From contig JAOZHS010000003.1 of assembly GCA_026014745.1 (NCBI GenBank), positions 414,137 to 478,136 on the forward strand: a DNA stretch of 64,000 nt, given 5' to 3'. The notes under the pieces were generated by a model, which saw only the letters and a program-made list of their open reading frames with translations, ran no database searches and had not been told where the DNA came from. The DNA comes from Candidatus Bathyarchaeota archaeon. GTDB taxonomy: Archaea; Thermoproteota; Bathyarchaeia; Bathyarchaeales; Bathycorpusculaceae. Made by a program: the position numbers and the translations under genes. Positions 25,378-34,328 of this stretch are shown in pieces. Every line of letters begins with the position of its first letter. The first letter of the stretch is position 1.

Positions 25378-25779
25378 ATGTTGAAAGTAGCAAGCTCACA
25401 AAAAGAGGTCTCAACCAAACTCATGAAAGGACTGCTAGACATCATAATCCTCCAATACCTCAAAACCGAACCCATGCACGGCTACCAAATCATCACCAAA
25501 ATCCGCAAAGGCTTCGGAGTCTACTTTGGCCCAAGCACAATCTACCCACTCCTCACCACCCTAGAAAAGAAAGGATACGTCGACAGCGAATGGAACATGA
25601 ACTATGAACGCCCAAGGAAAATATACAAACTCACAACCGACGGACAAAGCATGCTCGACATAACCGAAGATTCACTAACGCTCATCTGCCGAAAAATCGG
25701 AAACCAAAACAGCGAAACAGACGAAACACCCCTAAACGCACTAACAGCAAAACGCCGAAGCTCCATACCAATACTTTAG
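25378..25779 (+). CDS. PadR-family winged-helix regulator, second
   Basis: 133 residues from ATG 25378. The frame is open to 25198 but the operator-like repeat and TATA box lie in that part, so the longer reading is not used. The PadR core is LMKGLLDIIILQYLKTEPMHGYQ, then FGPSTIYPLLTTLEKKGYV and the wing ERPRKIYKLTTDGQ. A polar C-terminal tail of about 40 residues is longer than the minimum. It is divergent from the first PadR gene and 123 nt upstream of the kinase-fusion gene, which it may control. Confidence 0.9.
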   Translation: MLKVASSQKEVSTKLMKGLLDIIILQYLKTEPMHGYQIITKIRKGFGVYFGPSTIYPLLTTLEKKGYVDSEWNMNYERPRKIYKLTTDGQSMLDITEDSLTLICRKIGNQNSETDETPLNALTAKRRSSIPIL

Positions 25780-25902
25780 AGCAGTAACCTCTGGGTTGTG
25801 GGTGGAGCTTTCTATTTTGGCTCAAATCAAATTCTAAACCATGTTATACCTGTTTTAAATATCTCTGTTGGCTTGTATATTACTCCCTCAGGTGACGGTC
25901 AC

Positions 25903-27597
25903 TTGAAAGTAGCCAACGGCTTTGAAGAGTTAAAAAAAGAAACCGTAGAATTCTGCAGACACATCGCTGGACAATCAGAAGTCACAGCCGTTGCCCTACT
26001 AGACGCATTCTCCGAAAACGCATCCAAAGAACGAAACGTCTATGAAATCATAGCTATAATAAACGGGTTCCAACCGCGCCTGATGAATTACCTCAAAACT
26101 TTCAATTCTCAAACCATCGTTGTTTTCGCCGTGGATCAATGGATTTTTGAGCAGGACATCAATCGGGGGTTCCTAGGTGAAGCGGTGGCGGGCAGGTTAA
26201 TTTTTCCATATTCGGCTTTTTTTGGCGGCGGCTACCTCAAAACGCAGGAAGCATCGCTTAAGAAGCGGCTGGTTTTGGAGGTGTTAGAGAACTTGGTATT
26301 TAGTTTCCCTGAGCTTGCTAATCGGCTTTTTATTAAACCGCAATATTTCCTCTACGAAGCCTTCTCGAGCCGTATCCGTGTGTTCCCGCTGTTAGCGTAT
26401 AATCTTTCCGATTTGTCATCGTGCTTTGTTGAGAATGAACCTGACGCCATGCAAACCTACAACATGGTGCTAAAAGAGTTAGTTGCAGAGGGAAAAATCA
26501 ACGCATCTGAGGGTTACATAACGATTTCTAAAGAGTTTATTGCTCAATGCCGTGACCCTCGCATACGCATCATCAATTTAGCCCGCAACGCGCCGCGTAC
26601 GCTGTTTAACGCCATATTTGGGGTTGTTCCACAACTTCTCAACGTGGTCTCCCAAAACACTGAGGCGTTTCTAAAAACGCAAAAAATTAATTGGATGAAA
26701 CAACCCTATAGTTGCGAATTCGTAGACCCGCAGAAATTCGTATTTGTCAAGACAGCGGAGGGAGAGGTTTCGTTAGCTGATAGGGTTGACATCAAAGGGT
26801 ACGCCCGAAAAATACTTAAAAAAGACGCAGAAGCAGAAATCGAAGTTGAGCCAGTGGGCGGCGTATTAAATGACGTTTACCTTATCCGTACCCACGGCAA
26901 CAGTGGGGAACGCAAGGTTTTGGCGAAGCGGTTTAAGGAGTGGTCGGGTTTTAAATGGTTCCCTCTGACTTTGTGGTCGTTTGGGGCGCGGTCCTTTGCG
27001 GTTTCGGGGCAGGCACGTTTGTCCAAAGAATGTGCCATAAGTGAACAGTTAATCGCCGCGGGGTTTGCGGTGCCCAAAATCCTCTACGTGAGCAACGTGG
27101 AGCGGTTGGTGTTTATGGAATTTATTGACGGAGAGAACCTCAGTTTAGCCATCAAACGCATAGCCACCGCCAACGATGATGAATCCATCGATGCGGATTT
27201 GGAAATTATTAGGCGGGTCGGAGCCATCCAAGCAGGCGTGCATGCTCAAAACATCTCGTTAGGCGACACCAAACCCGACAACGTCCTGATTAAGCCGGAT
27301 GGCACCATCTATTTGATTGATTTTGAACAAGCCATGCAAAGTGGGGACTCAGCGTGGGACATCGCCGTGTTCCTCTACTACTGCGGGCACTATCTACAGC
27401 CCTTCTATAGCAACAGCAAAGCAGAAGCCATCGCCAAAGCTTTCATAGACGGCTACCTGCAGGGCGGTGGAGATGTGGAGGAAATCCGCAAAGCAGGCTT
27501 GACCAAGTACACGCGGGTGTTTAGCATATTTACGATGCCTGCAATAATGCTGGCTATTTCTAATGTTTGCAGAAAAGCACAAGCCACCAAGAAATAA
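25903..27597 (+). CDS. Fusion protein with C-terminal Bud32/RIO-like kinase
   Basis: 564 residues from TTG 25903, chosen because a TTTAAATAT box (about 25855-25863) and a GGTGA site (25891-25895) suit that start. The C-terminal third is a small atypical kinase: VLNDVYLIRTH (Gly loop), KRFKEW (Lys), LVFMEFIDGENLS, catalytic GDTKPDNVLI and metal-binding IDFEQA, as in Bud32, RIO and WaaP-type kinases. The N-terminal 130 residues have VTAVALLDAFSEN and YEIIAIINGF, like a nucleotidyltransferase fold, but without the G-S-x(n)-D-x-D signature. A middle helical domain links them. The substrate is unknown; fusions of this type are not ones I know well. Confidence 0.75.
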   Translation: MKVANGFEELKKETVEFCRHIAGQSEVTAVALLDAFSENASKERNVYEIIAIINGFQPRLMNYLKTFNSQTIVVFAVDQWIFEQDINRGFLGEAVAGRLIFPYSAFFGGGYLKTQEASLKKRLVLEVLENLVFSFPELANRLFIKPQYFLYEAFSSRIRVFPLLAYNLSDLSSCFVENEPDAMQTYNMVLKELVAEGKINASEGYITISKEFIAQCRDPRIRIINLARNAPRTLFNAIFGVVPQLLNVVSQNTEAFLKTQKINWMKQPYSCEFVDPQKFVFVKTAEGEVSLADRVDIKGYARKILKKDAEAEIEVEPVGGVLNDVYLIRTHGNSGERKVLAKRFKEWSGFKWFPLTLWSFGARSFAVSGQARLSKECAISEQLIAAGFAVPKILYVSNVERLVFMEFIDGENLSLAIKRIATANDDESIDADLEIIRRVGAIQAGVHAQNISLGDTKPDNVLIKPDGTIYLIDFEQAMQSGDSAWDIAVFLYYCGHYLQPFYSNSKAEAIAKAFIDGYLQGGGDVEEIRKAGLTKYTRVFSIFTMPAIMLAISNVCRKAQATKK

Positions 27598-27621
27598 ATG
27601 AGGCTATAGAGTCAATATTTA

Positions 27622-27909
27622 GTGGTGGATTTTGTGAGTGATGAGTATTTCTATAAAGGGCTCTACAAGGTCAAAGTTTTGACGGAGAGCGAGGGCTACT
27701 GGTTGGTGGAGGCGCTTGAAGATTTTGATGACACCGAGAACTGTGAAAAAGTGCATGTCAAAGCGGGGGAACAACGCATTGTGCCTCGGGGCGAGTTGCA
27801 TAAGCACAAGGTGTTGGCGCCGCCGTATCCTGAGCACTTGTATGAACGGCGGTTGGAGAAGAAGGTTAAACGTATGGTTGAGGAATACGAGAAAAAAGCT
27901 CAACCTTGA
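27622..27909 (+). CDS. Small acidic/basic hypothetical protein
   Basis: 95 residues from GTG 27622 (or 91 from GTG 27634). Sequence such as FYKGLYKVKVLTESEGYWLVEALEDFDD and VHVKAGEQRIVPRGELHKHK suggests a small SH3-like or PUA-like barrel, ending in a charged helix. No Cys pairs and no membrane helix. It follows the kinase fusion by 24 nt and may be in its transcript. Family not recognised. Confidence 0.65.
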   Translation: MVDFVSDEYFYKGLYKVKVLTESEGYWLVEALEDFDDTENCEKVHVKAGEQRIVPRGELHKHKVLAPPYPEHLYERRLEKKVKRMVEEYEKKAQP

Positions 27910-28148
27910 CTGTTTTTGGGCGGTTGCAGGGCAGTTAGTTTGGCTTTCATAAACATGTAAGTTACTGCGAAAACGAAAATCGAGGCAATTACCCCAAAGA
28001 TGAGAACATATGCAAGGGTGGTCAGTTTTGAATTGTCGGGGGTTGGGGTTGACTGGGCGGTTGCGGTCAGTATACAACTAAACAGTATGGCTACAGATAG
28101 AAAAGCCGCGATAATCTGCCGTTTGTTACTTGCCATATTCTGTCCCAT
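27900..28148 (-). CDS. Small membrane protein with signal peptide
   Basis: 82 residues (78 if the second Met is used). A signal peptide (IIAAFLSVAILFSCILTATAQS) is followed by about 15 polar residues and one transmembrane helix (YVLIFGVIASIFVFAVTYMF), then a short cytoplasmic tail. It overlaps the convergent small gene by 10 nt. Such two-helix small proteins are often regulators or subunits of membrane complexes, but no partner is evident. Confidence 0.6.
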   Translation of the reverse strand: MGQNMASNKRQIIAAFLSVAILFSCILTATAQSTPTPDNSKLTTLAYVLIFGVIASIFVFAVTYMFMKAKLTALQPPKNSQG

Positions 28149-28275
28149 ACCGCAGTGGACGCGTATTCTTTTAAGCCTTGCTTACGAAAACAACCAACTA
28201 ACCGCATGCTTTTCTGGTTGGCTATTGTTAAGATATAAAAGGTTGAAACCACCAACAAAAAGGGTGTGATATAAC

Positions 28276-28617
28276 ATGGTCTTGGCACGCTTAACCGTTT
28301 GGAAATTTAAGGAGGGCCAAAGAGAGGCAGCCTTCCAAAAACTTGACAACTTCCTAAACGAATCTACCCGCCACGCAGAGGGCTTCCGCGGATACATGTC
28401 TATGTTTTCCATCCAAGACCCCAACCAAGCATCCACGTTAACGCTTTGGCAGGATGAAGAAGCACTGCAACAATCCGAAAAAGGCGTGTTCGTCGAGACC
28501 ATCAAAAAAATCAAAGATGCACTCGAAGGCGAACCCAAAACCGAGAGCTACAAGGTGTTCTCAACCGAGCTATTCCTACGCACAGAAAAATTACCCCCAA
28601 AAGACGCGGTTGCATAG
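28276..28617 (+). CDS. Antibiotic biosynthesis monooxygenase (ABM) domain protein
   Basis: 113 residues forming one ferredoxin-like ABM/dimeric alpha-beta barrel domain: LARLTVWKFKEGQREAAFQKL, GFRGYMSMFS and TLTLWQDEEAL, the typical strand-helix-strand and W-x-D/S-E-E-A pattern. Family members act as small dimeric monooxygenases, haem-degrading enzymes or binding proteins without cofactor. No haem-binding His is obvious. Stand-alone gene with a TATA-like box (AGATATAAAA) about 40 nt before ATG 28276. Confidence 0.85.
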   Translation: MVLARLTVWKFKEGQREAAFQKLDNFLNESTRHAEGFRGYMSMFSIQDPNQASTLTLWQDEEALQQSEKGVFVETIKKIKDALEGEPKTESYKVFSTELFLRTEKLPPKDAVA

Positions 28618-28704
28618 TGAAACCACAAACGTTTAAGTGAACCCAACCGCTTCCCCTATAGTATAAGCTTCTGCTTTTAAGCAAATTTTCAGGAAACACG
28701 ATTA

Positions 28705-28908
28705 ATGTCTCAACAAGAAGTCCGAACCGAAATCACCTGCAGCGACTGCGGCAAAACCACCACGGTCCCCTTCAAACCCAAACAAGGCAAAGCCGTATAC
28801 TGCAGAGAATGCCTCGCAAAACACCGACCCAAACCCAAAACCCACAAAACCACCATCACCCATGAAGAAAAACAGGCATGGTCACGACGACGCAACCACT
28901 GGAAATAA
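28705..28908 (+). CDS. CxxC-x17-CxxC zinc-binding protein
   Basis: 67 residues with the pattern CSDCG, 17 residues, CRECLAKHRP, exactly the CxxC-x17-CxxC domain found as small zinc proteins in many prokaryotes. The tail is very basic (KPKTHKT and WSRRRNHWK), which suggests binding to RNA or DNA. The ATG at 28705 is the first and begins directly before the domain. Role unknown. Confidence 0.85.
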   Translation: MSQQEVRTEITCSDCGKTTTVPFKPKQGKAVYCRECLAKHRPKPKTHKTTITHEEKQAWSRRRNHWK

Positions 28909-28918
28909 GTCACACAAA

Positions 28919-29025
28919 ATATTTGGCGCCTATTTGGATCCTATTAGTGGTTCTATGCAGAAACCTAAGAGGGGTAGGTCCGTATTGCTTGAAAACAAGC
29001 ACATTAGCATGTTGAAAACCAGCAG
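28919..29025 (-). repeat. Dispersed intergenic repeat, copy 1
   Basis: On the minus strand this stretch matches 44181-44288 almost throughout: CTGCTGGTTTTCAAC, GGACCTACCCCTCTTAGG, TTTCTGCATAGAACCAC, TAATAGGATCCAAATAG and GCGCCAAATA. It contains an ACCTA/TAGGT hairpin around a C-rich loop and a direct repeat CCAAATA spaced by a few bases. It fills the gap between the CxxC gene and the next promoter. The reading frames differ or stop between copies, so it is not protein coding. Confidence 0.85.
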
Positions 29026-29100
29026 ATATTCCCAACCTATTTGTGCTATAAATTAGGTATAGCTGCAAACCCAACTTGGCGTTCTTTAGATTTGGACAAA

Positions 29101-29109
29101 ATATATAAT
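29101..29109 (+). promoter_or_regulatory. TATA box of UPF0104-like gene
   Basis: TATATAATT lies about 42-50 nt before ATG 29151. It rules out the longer reading from 29115, which would begin only 6 nt after the box. Confidence 0.55.
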
Positions 29110-29150
29110 TCGCTGTGTTACCTGTGCCTCTATTTGGTGCAAAATTACTG

Positions 29151-30245
29151 ATGCAAGCCCCCGCAAGCCCCAAGATAACATGGAAAACGGTGCTGTTTCC
29201 CCTGCTGGGTCTAGTGGGGTTTTTCCTCTACATCCTCATATTCCAAGTGGACCTCGTCGAAGTCATACAAACCGCCGCCACCGCCAACCCCCTCATCTAC
29301 GCCGCCGCCATCATCTGCGGACTCCTCGAAGTCCTCTTCTACACCATCTCATGGAAAGTTTTAGCCAACCACCTCGACATCAAAATGAGCCTGACCAAAG
29401 CATACCTCTACGTCTGGTACGGCCTCTACGTCGACATCGTTATCCCAGCGGAATCGGTCAGCGGAGAAATCGCCCGCGCCTACCTCGTCACCCGAGACCG
29501 CTGCGGCAGCTTCGCCAAAGCCATCGCATCCCTCTTCACCCACCGCCTCTTAGGCATGGCAATGAACGTGGTTGTGCTCATTGTGGGGGTGATTTTGCTT
29601 TTCTTCGAGGGGCAATTCGCTTCAGCTATTTTTGACCTCATAGTCTTCATAGCCATCGGCATAACCGCCATCCTAACCGCCATGACGATACTGGCGTTTA
29701 AGCGGGTCTGGACGCTGCGAGTCATTGACTGGACAACTAATCTGGTGAAGAAAATCTCGCGGGGCAGATGGACTCTCACGCGGTTCCGCGAAGAAGCTTT
29801 CCAAATCACCGACCACTTCCACGACGCCATGACGGAGTACCGCCACAACCCCAAACCGCTGGCGCAATCACTGTTTTATCTCGCCGTCACATGGTTCTTT
29901 AGCCTAAGCATCCCTTACCTGGTCTTTATCGCGCTTGACTACCCAGTGTCTTGGAGCATCATATTCATCACCTCCGCCATCGTGTTAGCCGTCAAATCCA
30001 TCCCCGCAGGCATCCCCTTCGAAGTTGGATTACCCGAAGCCACCATGACCACACTATTCATAGCCATGGGCGTCCCACCAGAAATCAGCGCAACCGCAAC
30101 AATCCTCACCCGCATCATCACACTATGGTTCCGTTTCTTCATAGGCTTCGCCGCCCAACAATGGCTGGAACTCAAACCCGCAATCCAAACCAGCCCAGAC
30201 GATATAGAAAAAACTAAAAGCAAAACGAACCCAATTAGCTGTTAG
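29151..30245 (+). CDS. UPF0104 / LPG-synthase-like integral membrane protein
   Basis: 364 residues from ATG 29151 with about 8 helices. It belongs to the UPF0104 family (the membrane half of lysylphosphatidylglycerol synthase/flippase, also AglD-like): WYGLYVDIVIPAESVSGEIARAYL matches the conserved V/I-P-x-x-x-G-E-x-x-R/K motif, and the C-terminal IPAGIPFEVGLPEATM matches the P-G-G-x-G-x-x-E loop. Family members move or modify lipids or help sugar transfer from lipid carriers. No catalytic soluble domain is attached. A second family member lies at 38163-39350. Target lipid unknown. Confidence 0.85.
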   Translation: MQAPASPKITWKTVLFPLLGLVGFFLYILIFQVDLVEVIQTAATANPLIYAAAIICGLLEVLFYTISWKVLANHLDIKMSLTKAYLYVWYGLYVDIVIPAESVSGEIARAYLVTRDRCGSFAKAIASLFTHRLLGMAMNVVVLIVGVILLFFEGQFASAIFDLIVFIAIGITAILTAMTILAFKRVWTLRVIDWTTNLVKKISRGRWTLTRFREEAFQITDHFHDAMTEYRHNPKPLAQSLFYLAVTWFFSLSIPYLVFIALDYPVSWSIIFITSAIVLAVKSIPAGIPFEVGLPEATMTTLFIAMGVPPEISATATILTRIITLWFRFFIGFAAQQWLELKPAIQTSPDDIEKTKSKTNPISC

Positions 30246-30252
30246 GAGCAAA

Positions 30253-30705
30253 ATGGGTATTATTATTGAGACGGCGACCCTAAAGCTCCTCGATAGGCTC
30301 TATGAAATCGAGGGGCAATGCTTCGATGAGGAGGCTTTTACCAGACGCCAAATCGCCTATTTGCTCACCGATTATAACACATTAGCGTTGGATGCCAAAG
30401 TGGATAGCGAAGTCGCCGGGTTCATCATAGCCCAAATCGAAACCGACGAGGAAACCGCCCAGTTTGGTCACATCATAACCCTAAACGTAGCCCCCAAGTA
30501 CCGACGCAAACAAGTCGCAAACCAACTCCTCCAAGAAATTGAGAGCTTGCTAAAACAGCGAGCCATAATGGAGTGCCGCCTCGAAGTCCGCGAAGACAAC
30601 CACATAGCCATTAAGCTTTACCAAAAACGCGGCTACCAACTCGTCGGAAAACTAGAAAAATACTACGGGAAAAAACATGGGCTTTACCTAAAAAAAGCTC
30701 TATAA
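30253..30705 (+). CDS. RimI-like N-acetyltransferase
   Basis: 150-residue GNAT enzyme. The acetyl-CoA binding motif is LNVAPKYRRKQVANQLL, and the C-terminal EVREDNHIAIKLYQKRGY is the hallmark of RimI/Naa10-type N-terminal protein acetyltransferases. It would acetylate protein N-termini in the cytoplasm. It follows the UPF0104 gene by 7 nt and is probably co-transcribed, with no obvious functional link. Start ATG 30253 is the first in frame and fits the family length. Confidence 0.9.
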   Translation: MGIIIETATLKLLDRLYEIEGQCFDEEAFTRRQIAYLLTDYNTLALDAKVDSEVAGFIIAQIETDEETAQFGHIITLNVAPKYRRKQVANQLLQEIESLLKQRAIMECRLEVREDNHIAIKLYQKRGYQLVGKLEKYYGKKHGLYLKKAL

Positions 30706-30770
30706 GCCGTCAAAAAGCTGCCGCCACGCCATGTACGAACAAAAGTTTAAATGAACAGACGCCGTAGGAC

Positions 30771-31058
30771 ATGGGTAGGTGGGGAGATACGGGAGAATCA
30801 CGTGGAAGGAAATCGAACGAACAAACCCTTGTCAAAACCATCGTTGTTTTGATTCGTAACACCACTTGGCGATGTGGCAAACTCGAAAAATCCATCGTGA
30901 AACACCTCTACAAACGCCACGAAAACTTTGGCAAACCCGGTGTATCCGTAAAGGACATAATGCAGAACCTCAACATCACCGGCGAGAAAAAAGATGAATG
31001 CTTAGATGCATTGCGCAGACTCGAAAAAAGGAATATAGTGAAAATAACGCCACTCTAA
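30771..31058 (+). CDS. Small winged-helix-like protein
   Basis: 95 residues. After about 20 basic residues the sequence WRCGKLEKSIVKHLYKRH, GVSVKDIMQNLNITGEKKDECLDALRRLEKRNIVKI reads as a compact winged helix in which the second helix pair forms the HTH. It may be a DNA-binding regulator. No ligand domain. ATG 30771 with a run-in GTAGGACATG; stand-alone gene convergent with the malic enzyme. Confidence 0.7.
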   Translation: MGRWGDTGESRGRKSNEQTLVKTIVVLIRNTTWRCGKLEKSIVKHLYKRHENFGKPGVSVKDIMQNLNITGEKKDECLDALRRLEKRNIVKITPL

Positions 31059-31121
31059 CTTCTTTTTTTCTTAACCCAAAAAAAGTCAAATTCTGAACAA
31101 ACAAAACAAAAAGGAGAGAGA

Positions 31122-32507
31122 CTACTTTTTGAGTAGCTCAGCTTCGGTGGGCGGCGCCTTAATCAAACCATGCTTCATCAACAAATCAGTCGAAGCCCGC
31201 GCATTCTTGATAATCGAGGACGCACGCTCATACAATTCAGCTCGACTAGGCTTGACACGCGCCACACCCTGCTCAATCGACTTCAAAGCACACGCCACGG
31301 CTTCGCGAGGAAACACTTCCCACTCATCCATCCGCGGCAGCAAATTATCCTCATCCATACCCCGCTCCTCTGCGTAGGCTGCAAGCTCCGTGGCAGCGGC
31401 AATGCACATGTCATCAGTTACCGTTTTGGCTTTCACATCGAGTACACCGCGGAATATGGCTGGGAATCCGAGGCTGTTGTTAACTTGGTTAGGGAAGTCA
31501 CTGCGTCCCGTTGCGACGATGCGTGCTCCTGCGTCTTTGGCGTCCCAAGGCCAGATTTCGGGGATGGGATTCGCGCAAGCAAACACGATGGAGTCATCAG
31601 CCATTGTGCGGATCCAGTCCTGCTTGATGGTGCCGGGACCGGGTTTAGAAGCCGCAACCACAGCGTCGACGCCTCGGAAGGCTTCAGCTATGTCGCCTTG
31701 GCGGTTTTCGCCGTTGGTTTTCTGGGTAACATCGTATTTCCAGGGGTCTTCGGCTTCTTTGATGTCGGGGCGACCTTTGTAGAGAACACCTTTGGTGTCG
31801 GCTAGTATTATGTTGCCTGGTTTGACGCCCCACGCCATAAGCACGTAAGCGGTGCGGATGTTGGCGGCGCCTGAACCGACGAGGGTAATGAGGCTTTCTT
31901 TGGGTTTTTTGCCCACCAACTTAAACGCATTCATTAATCCAGCTAAAATCACGGTCGCGGTGCCTTGCTGGTCATCATGCCAAACAGGTACCTGCATCTC
32001 CGCGCGGGCTTTCTCGAGCACATGGAAACATTTGGGTTTCTCAATGTCTTCGAGGTTAATGCCTCCAAAGGTGGGTTCAAGCGCTTTGCAGATGCGTACA
32101 ATTTCGTCGGGGTCCTTGGTTCGTAGACAGATGGGGAATGCGTCGACGCCGCCGAGGTACTTGAACAGGAGTGCTTTGCCCTCCATAACGGGCATGGCGG
32201 CTTCGGGTCCTATGTCGCCTAACCCCAAGACACGTGTTCCGTCAGTTACGACGGCGACGTAGTTCCATCGGTTGGTTAACTCGAAGGATTTGTCGGGGTC
32301 TTCGTGGATTTGGCGGCAGGCTGCGGCGACGCCGGGGGTGTACCATATGGCGAAGTCGTCTACGCTGCGGATGGTGCATTTGGGGATAACTTGCATTTTG
32401 CCCTCGTAGAATCGGTGCATGGGCGGGGAGAGTTCGGCGGGTTTTTTGGCTTTTGCCAGTAACTCTTCCACAGTTGGTTTGGGTTCATTTTTTGATGGGG
32501 TAACCAT
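31122..32507 (-). CDS. NAD(P)-dependent malic enzyme
   Basis: 461 residues from ATG 32507, preferred because an AGGAG site lies 10 nt before it; ATG 32528 would add seven residues. The enzyme converts malate to pyruvate and CO2. Malate-binding YTPGVAAACRQI (Tyr) and GLGDIGPEAAMPVMEGKALLFK (Lys) are in the N-terminal domain, metal-binding DIEKPKCF and WHDDQQGTA follow, and the Rossmann fold has LVGSGAANIRTA. ANPIPEI and SDFPNQVNNSL complete the signature. It is the short bacterial/archaeal type without a phosphotransacetylase tail. Cofactor preference is not clear. Supplies pyruvate and reducing power. Confidence 0.96.
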   Translation of the reverse strand: MVTPSKNEPKPTVEELLAKAKKPAELSPPMHRFYEGKMQVIPKCTIRSVDDFAIWYTPGVAAACRQIHEDPDKSFELTNRWNYVAVVTDGTRVLGLGDIGPEAAMPVMEGKALLFKYLGGVDAFPICLRTKDPDEIVRICKALEPTFGGINLEDIEKPKCFHVLEKARAEMQVPVWHDDQQGTATVILAGLMNAFKLVGKKPKESLITLVGSGAANIRTAYVLMAWGVKPGNIILADTKGVLYKGRPDIKEAEDPWKYDVTQKTNGENRQGDIAEAFRGVDAVVAASKPGPGTIKQDWIRTMADDSIVFACANPIPEIWPWDAKDAGARIVATGRSDFPNQVNNSLGFPAIFRGVLDVKAKTVTDDMCIAAATELAAYAEERGMDEDNLLPRMDEWEVFPREAVACALKSIEQGVARVKPSRAELYERASSIIKNARASTDLLMKHGLIKAPPTEAELLKK

Positions 32508-32701
32508 TCGGTTTTTACTCCTGTCCATCTAAGGGAAAAACAACATGAGGATTTTAAATTTATCTTCCACTTGAGGCAAGTTTGAAGAGCAAACTCTCAA
32601 GCGCCCACTAAACTCGGAGGATTGCCTTAGGGGTTTTAGGTTTATGAAAAAATATTAAAAAAAGAAAAAAATCTTTTCTTCTCTAATTCAGGTTATGAGG
32701 C

Positions 32702-33268
32702 TTAGTACCTTGGTCGGTAACCGCCGCCACCGCGACGATCGCCACCACGACGATCTCCGCCATAGCCGCCACTGCCGCCGCCACGTCGGTCTCTTCCGCC
32801 GTAGCCGCCGCCACCGCCGCCGAATCCGCGTCCGCCGCCTCTGCCGCCTCCGCCTCTGAATGGTCTGCGTTGTTGTTCATAGGTCTTGCTGGATACGTTG
32901 TTTTCTGTGTTAACTTCTGCTTCGAGGGGTGCTTCTGCGGCTTCGAGTTTGCCGTATTTACCGATGTTTAGGCGGATGTTTCCTTTAAAGAGGGTAACAT
33001 AACCGTTTTCAACACGTACAGTTTCGCCTTCATTGACTTTGTCAATGTTGTCATCCCATAATGTGAGGTAGACTACACCTGTTTCGTCGCCAACGAGTGC
33101 GTCGCTGACTTTGTGGGGTGAGCCGTCTCTGCCCATTGGGATTTCTCTGACTTCTGTTTTAGATACTACTTTGGCCGTGACATTAACCGCTTTAGATTGT
33201 GGAGTTAAGTCGCCGACTTTTGCTTCTACGGGTTCCTTTTTGTTTTCGAAAAAACCTTCAACAGCCAA
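32702..33268 (-). CDS. RPA/SOSS-like single-strand DNA-binding protein with RGG tail
   Basis: 188 residues from TTG 33268, with an AGGTG ribosome site 10 nt upstream. Residues 15-110 form an OB fold of the archaeal SSB/SOSS-B type: KAVNVTAKVVSKTEVREI, GDETGVVYLTLWDDN, GETVRVENGYVTLFKG and LNIGKYGKLE. The last 60 residues are Gly/Arg/Tyr-rich RGG-type repeats, a flexible tail for protein or RNA contacts. The aromatic residues expected to stack with bases (W, F) are present. It protects single-stranded DNA in replication and repair. Confidence 0.92.
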   Translation of the reverse strand: MAVEGFFENKKEPVEAKVGDLTPQSKAVNVTAKVVSKTEVREIPMGRDGSPHKVSDALVGDETGVVYLTLWDDNIDKVNEGETVRVENGYVTLFKGNIRLNIGKYGKLEAAEAPLEAEVNTENNVSSKTYEQQRRPFRGGGGRGGGRGFGGGGGGYGGRDRRGGGSGGYGGDRRGGDRRGGGGYRPRY

Positions 33269-33396
33269 TTGATTTCAACACCTATTTTGTGGTCTGAAAC
33301 ATAAGTTAAATTTTTGAACACTTAAGTGTTTCGCTTGTCTGCATAAGGGGTATTTGGCGTTGTACATATTAGTTTGAAGCTGCCTTTAGGAGATTT

Positions 33397-34194
33397 ATGA
33401 ATAAGAGAACGACCGCAATTGCAATAGTGCTAATAATCGCAGTTTTTCTGGGTTCGATGTGGATTGGATACAACGTTTCTAGGCAAAACCAAAACAACGA
33501 TAATGTAGCGCATTATACTTACAAAATCCTAAACACCTACCCCCACGACACCGCCGCCTTCACAGAGGGGCTGGTCTACGACCAAGGCTCCCTTTATGAA
33601 AGCACGGGCGAATATGGCAAATCCAGCCTGCGCCGAGTCAACCTCGAAACCGGAGAGGTAACCAAAGAAATCAAACTGCCAGCCGCCTATTACGGGGAAG
33701 GCTTAGCGCTCGTCAACGGTTCCCTTATACAATTGACCTGGAGAGAGCATACGGGTTTTGTTTATGATGCGGCAACGTTTGAGTTGCAAAGAAATTTCAG
33801 TTATGCCACGGATGGCTGGGGCTTAACCTACGACGGAGAACGCCTCATCATGAGCGACGGCTCCGCAACCCTCTACTTCTTGGACCCCGTCACCTACCAG
33901 GAGACAGGCACCCTAACCGTCCACGACGGACAAAACGACGTAATCAACCTAAACGAACTCGAATACATCAACGGCACCATCTACGCCAACATCTGGCTCA
34001 CCAACCAAATCGCCCTCATCAACCCCCAAACAGGACAAATAAAGGGCATCCTTGACCTCTCAGGACTCTACCAAAGCAACGACATCAACGCTGTGCTAAA
34101 CGGCATCGCCTACGACCCACAAAACAACCAACTCTACGTCACAGGCAAAAACTGGCCCAACCTCTACCAAATAGAACCAGAGCCCCAAAACTAA
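33397..34194 (+). CDS. Glutaminyl-peptide cyclotransferase (glutamine cyclotransferase)
   Basis: 265 residues: signal anchor at 5-25, then a five-bladed beta-propeller of the plant-type glutaminyl cyclase family: HDTAAFTEGLVYDQGSLYESTG, GEGLALVNGSLIQLTW, DGWGLTYDGERLIMSDGS, LNELEYINGTIYANIW and LNGIAYDPQNNQLYVTGK. These are the family's conserved blades. The enzyme turns N-terminal Gln into pyroglutamate, here outside the cell, which would protect exported proteins from aminopeptidases. A GGAG site lies 6 nt before ATG 33397. Stand-alone gene. Confidence 0.93.
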   Translation: MNKRTTAIAIVLIIAVFLGSMWIGYNVSRQNQNNDNVAHYTYKILNTYPHDTAAFTEGLVYDQGSLYESTGEYGKSSLRRVNLETGEVTKEIKLPAAYYGEGLALVNGSLIQLTWREHTGFVYDAATFELQRNFSYATDGWGLTYDGERLIMSDGSATLYFLDPVTYQETGTLTVHDGQNDVINLNELEYINGTIYANIWLTNQIALINPQTGQIKGILDLSGLYQSNDINAVLNGIAYDPQNNQLYVTGKNWPNLYQIEPEPQN

Positions 34195-34328
34195 CTACCA
34201 CACACGCCTGCCCCTCGATTCTGCCAAAGCGGTTCATTTTGACTATTTAGCATATAGAGGGCTATAATAAATTTGGAAATAAGCATTAAGTAGCTGCTTA
34301 GAGCGGTTAACACTTGGAGACTTACGTG

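Noticed and set aside
31170-31805. 211-codon plus-strand frame over the malic enzyme gene
   Set aside because: Antisense to the conserved enzyme core; composition is that of a shadow frame.
32683-32880. Ala/Val/Asp-rich 65-codon frame
   Set aside because: It is a different register of the Gly/Arg repeat tail of the SSB gene, produced by the GGN/CGN codon pattern.
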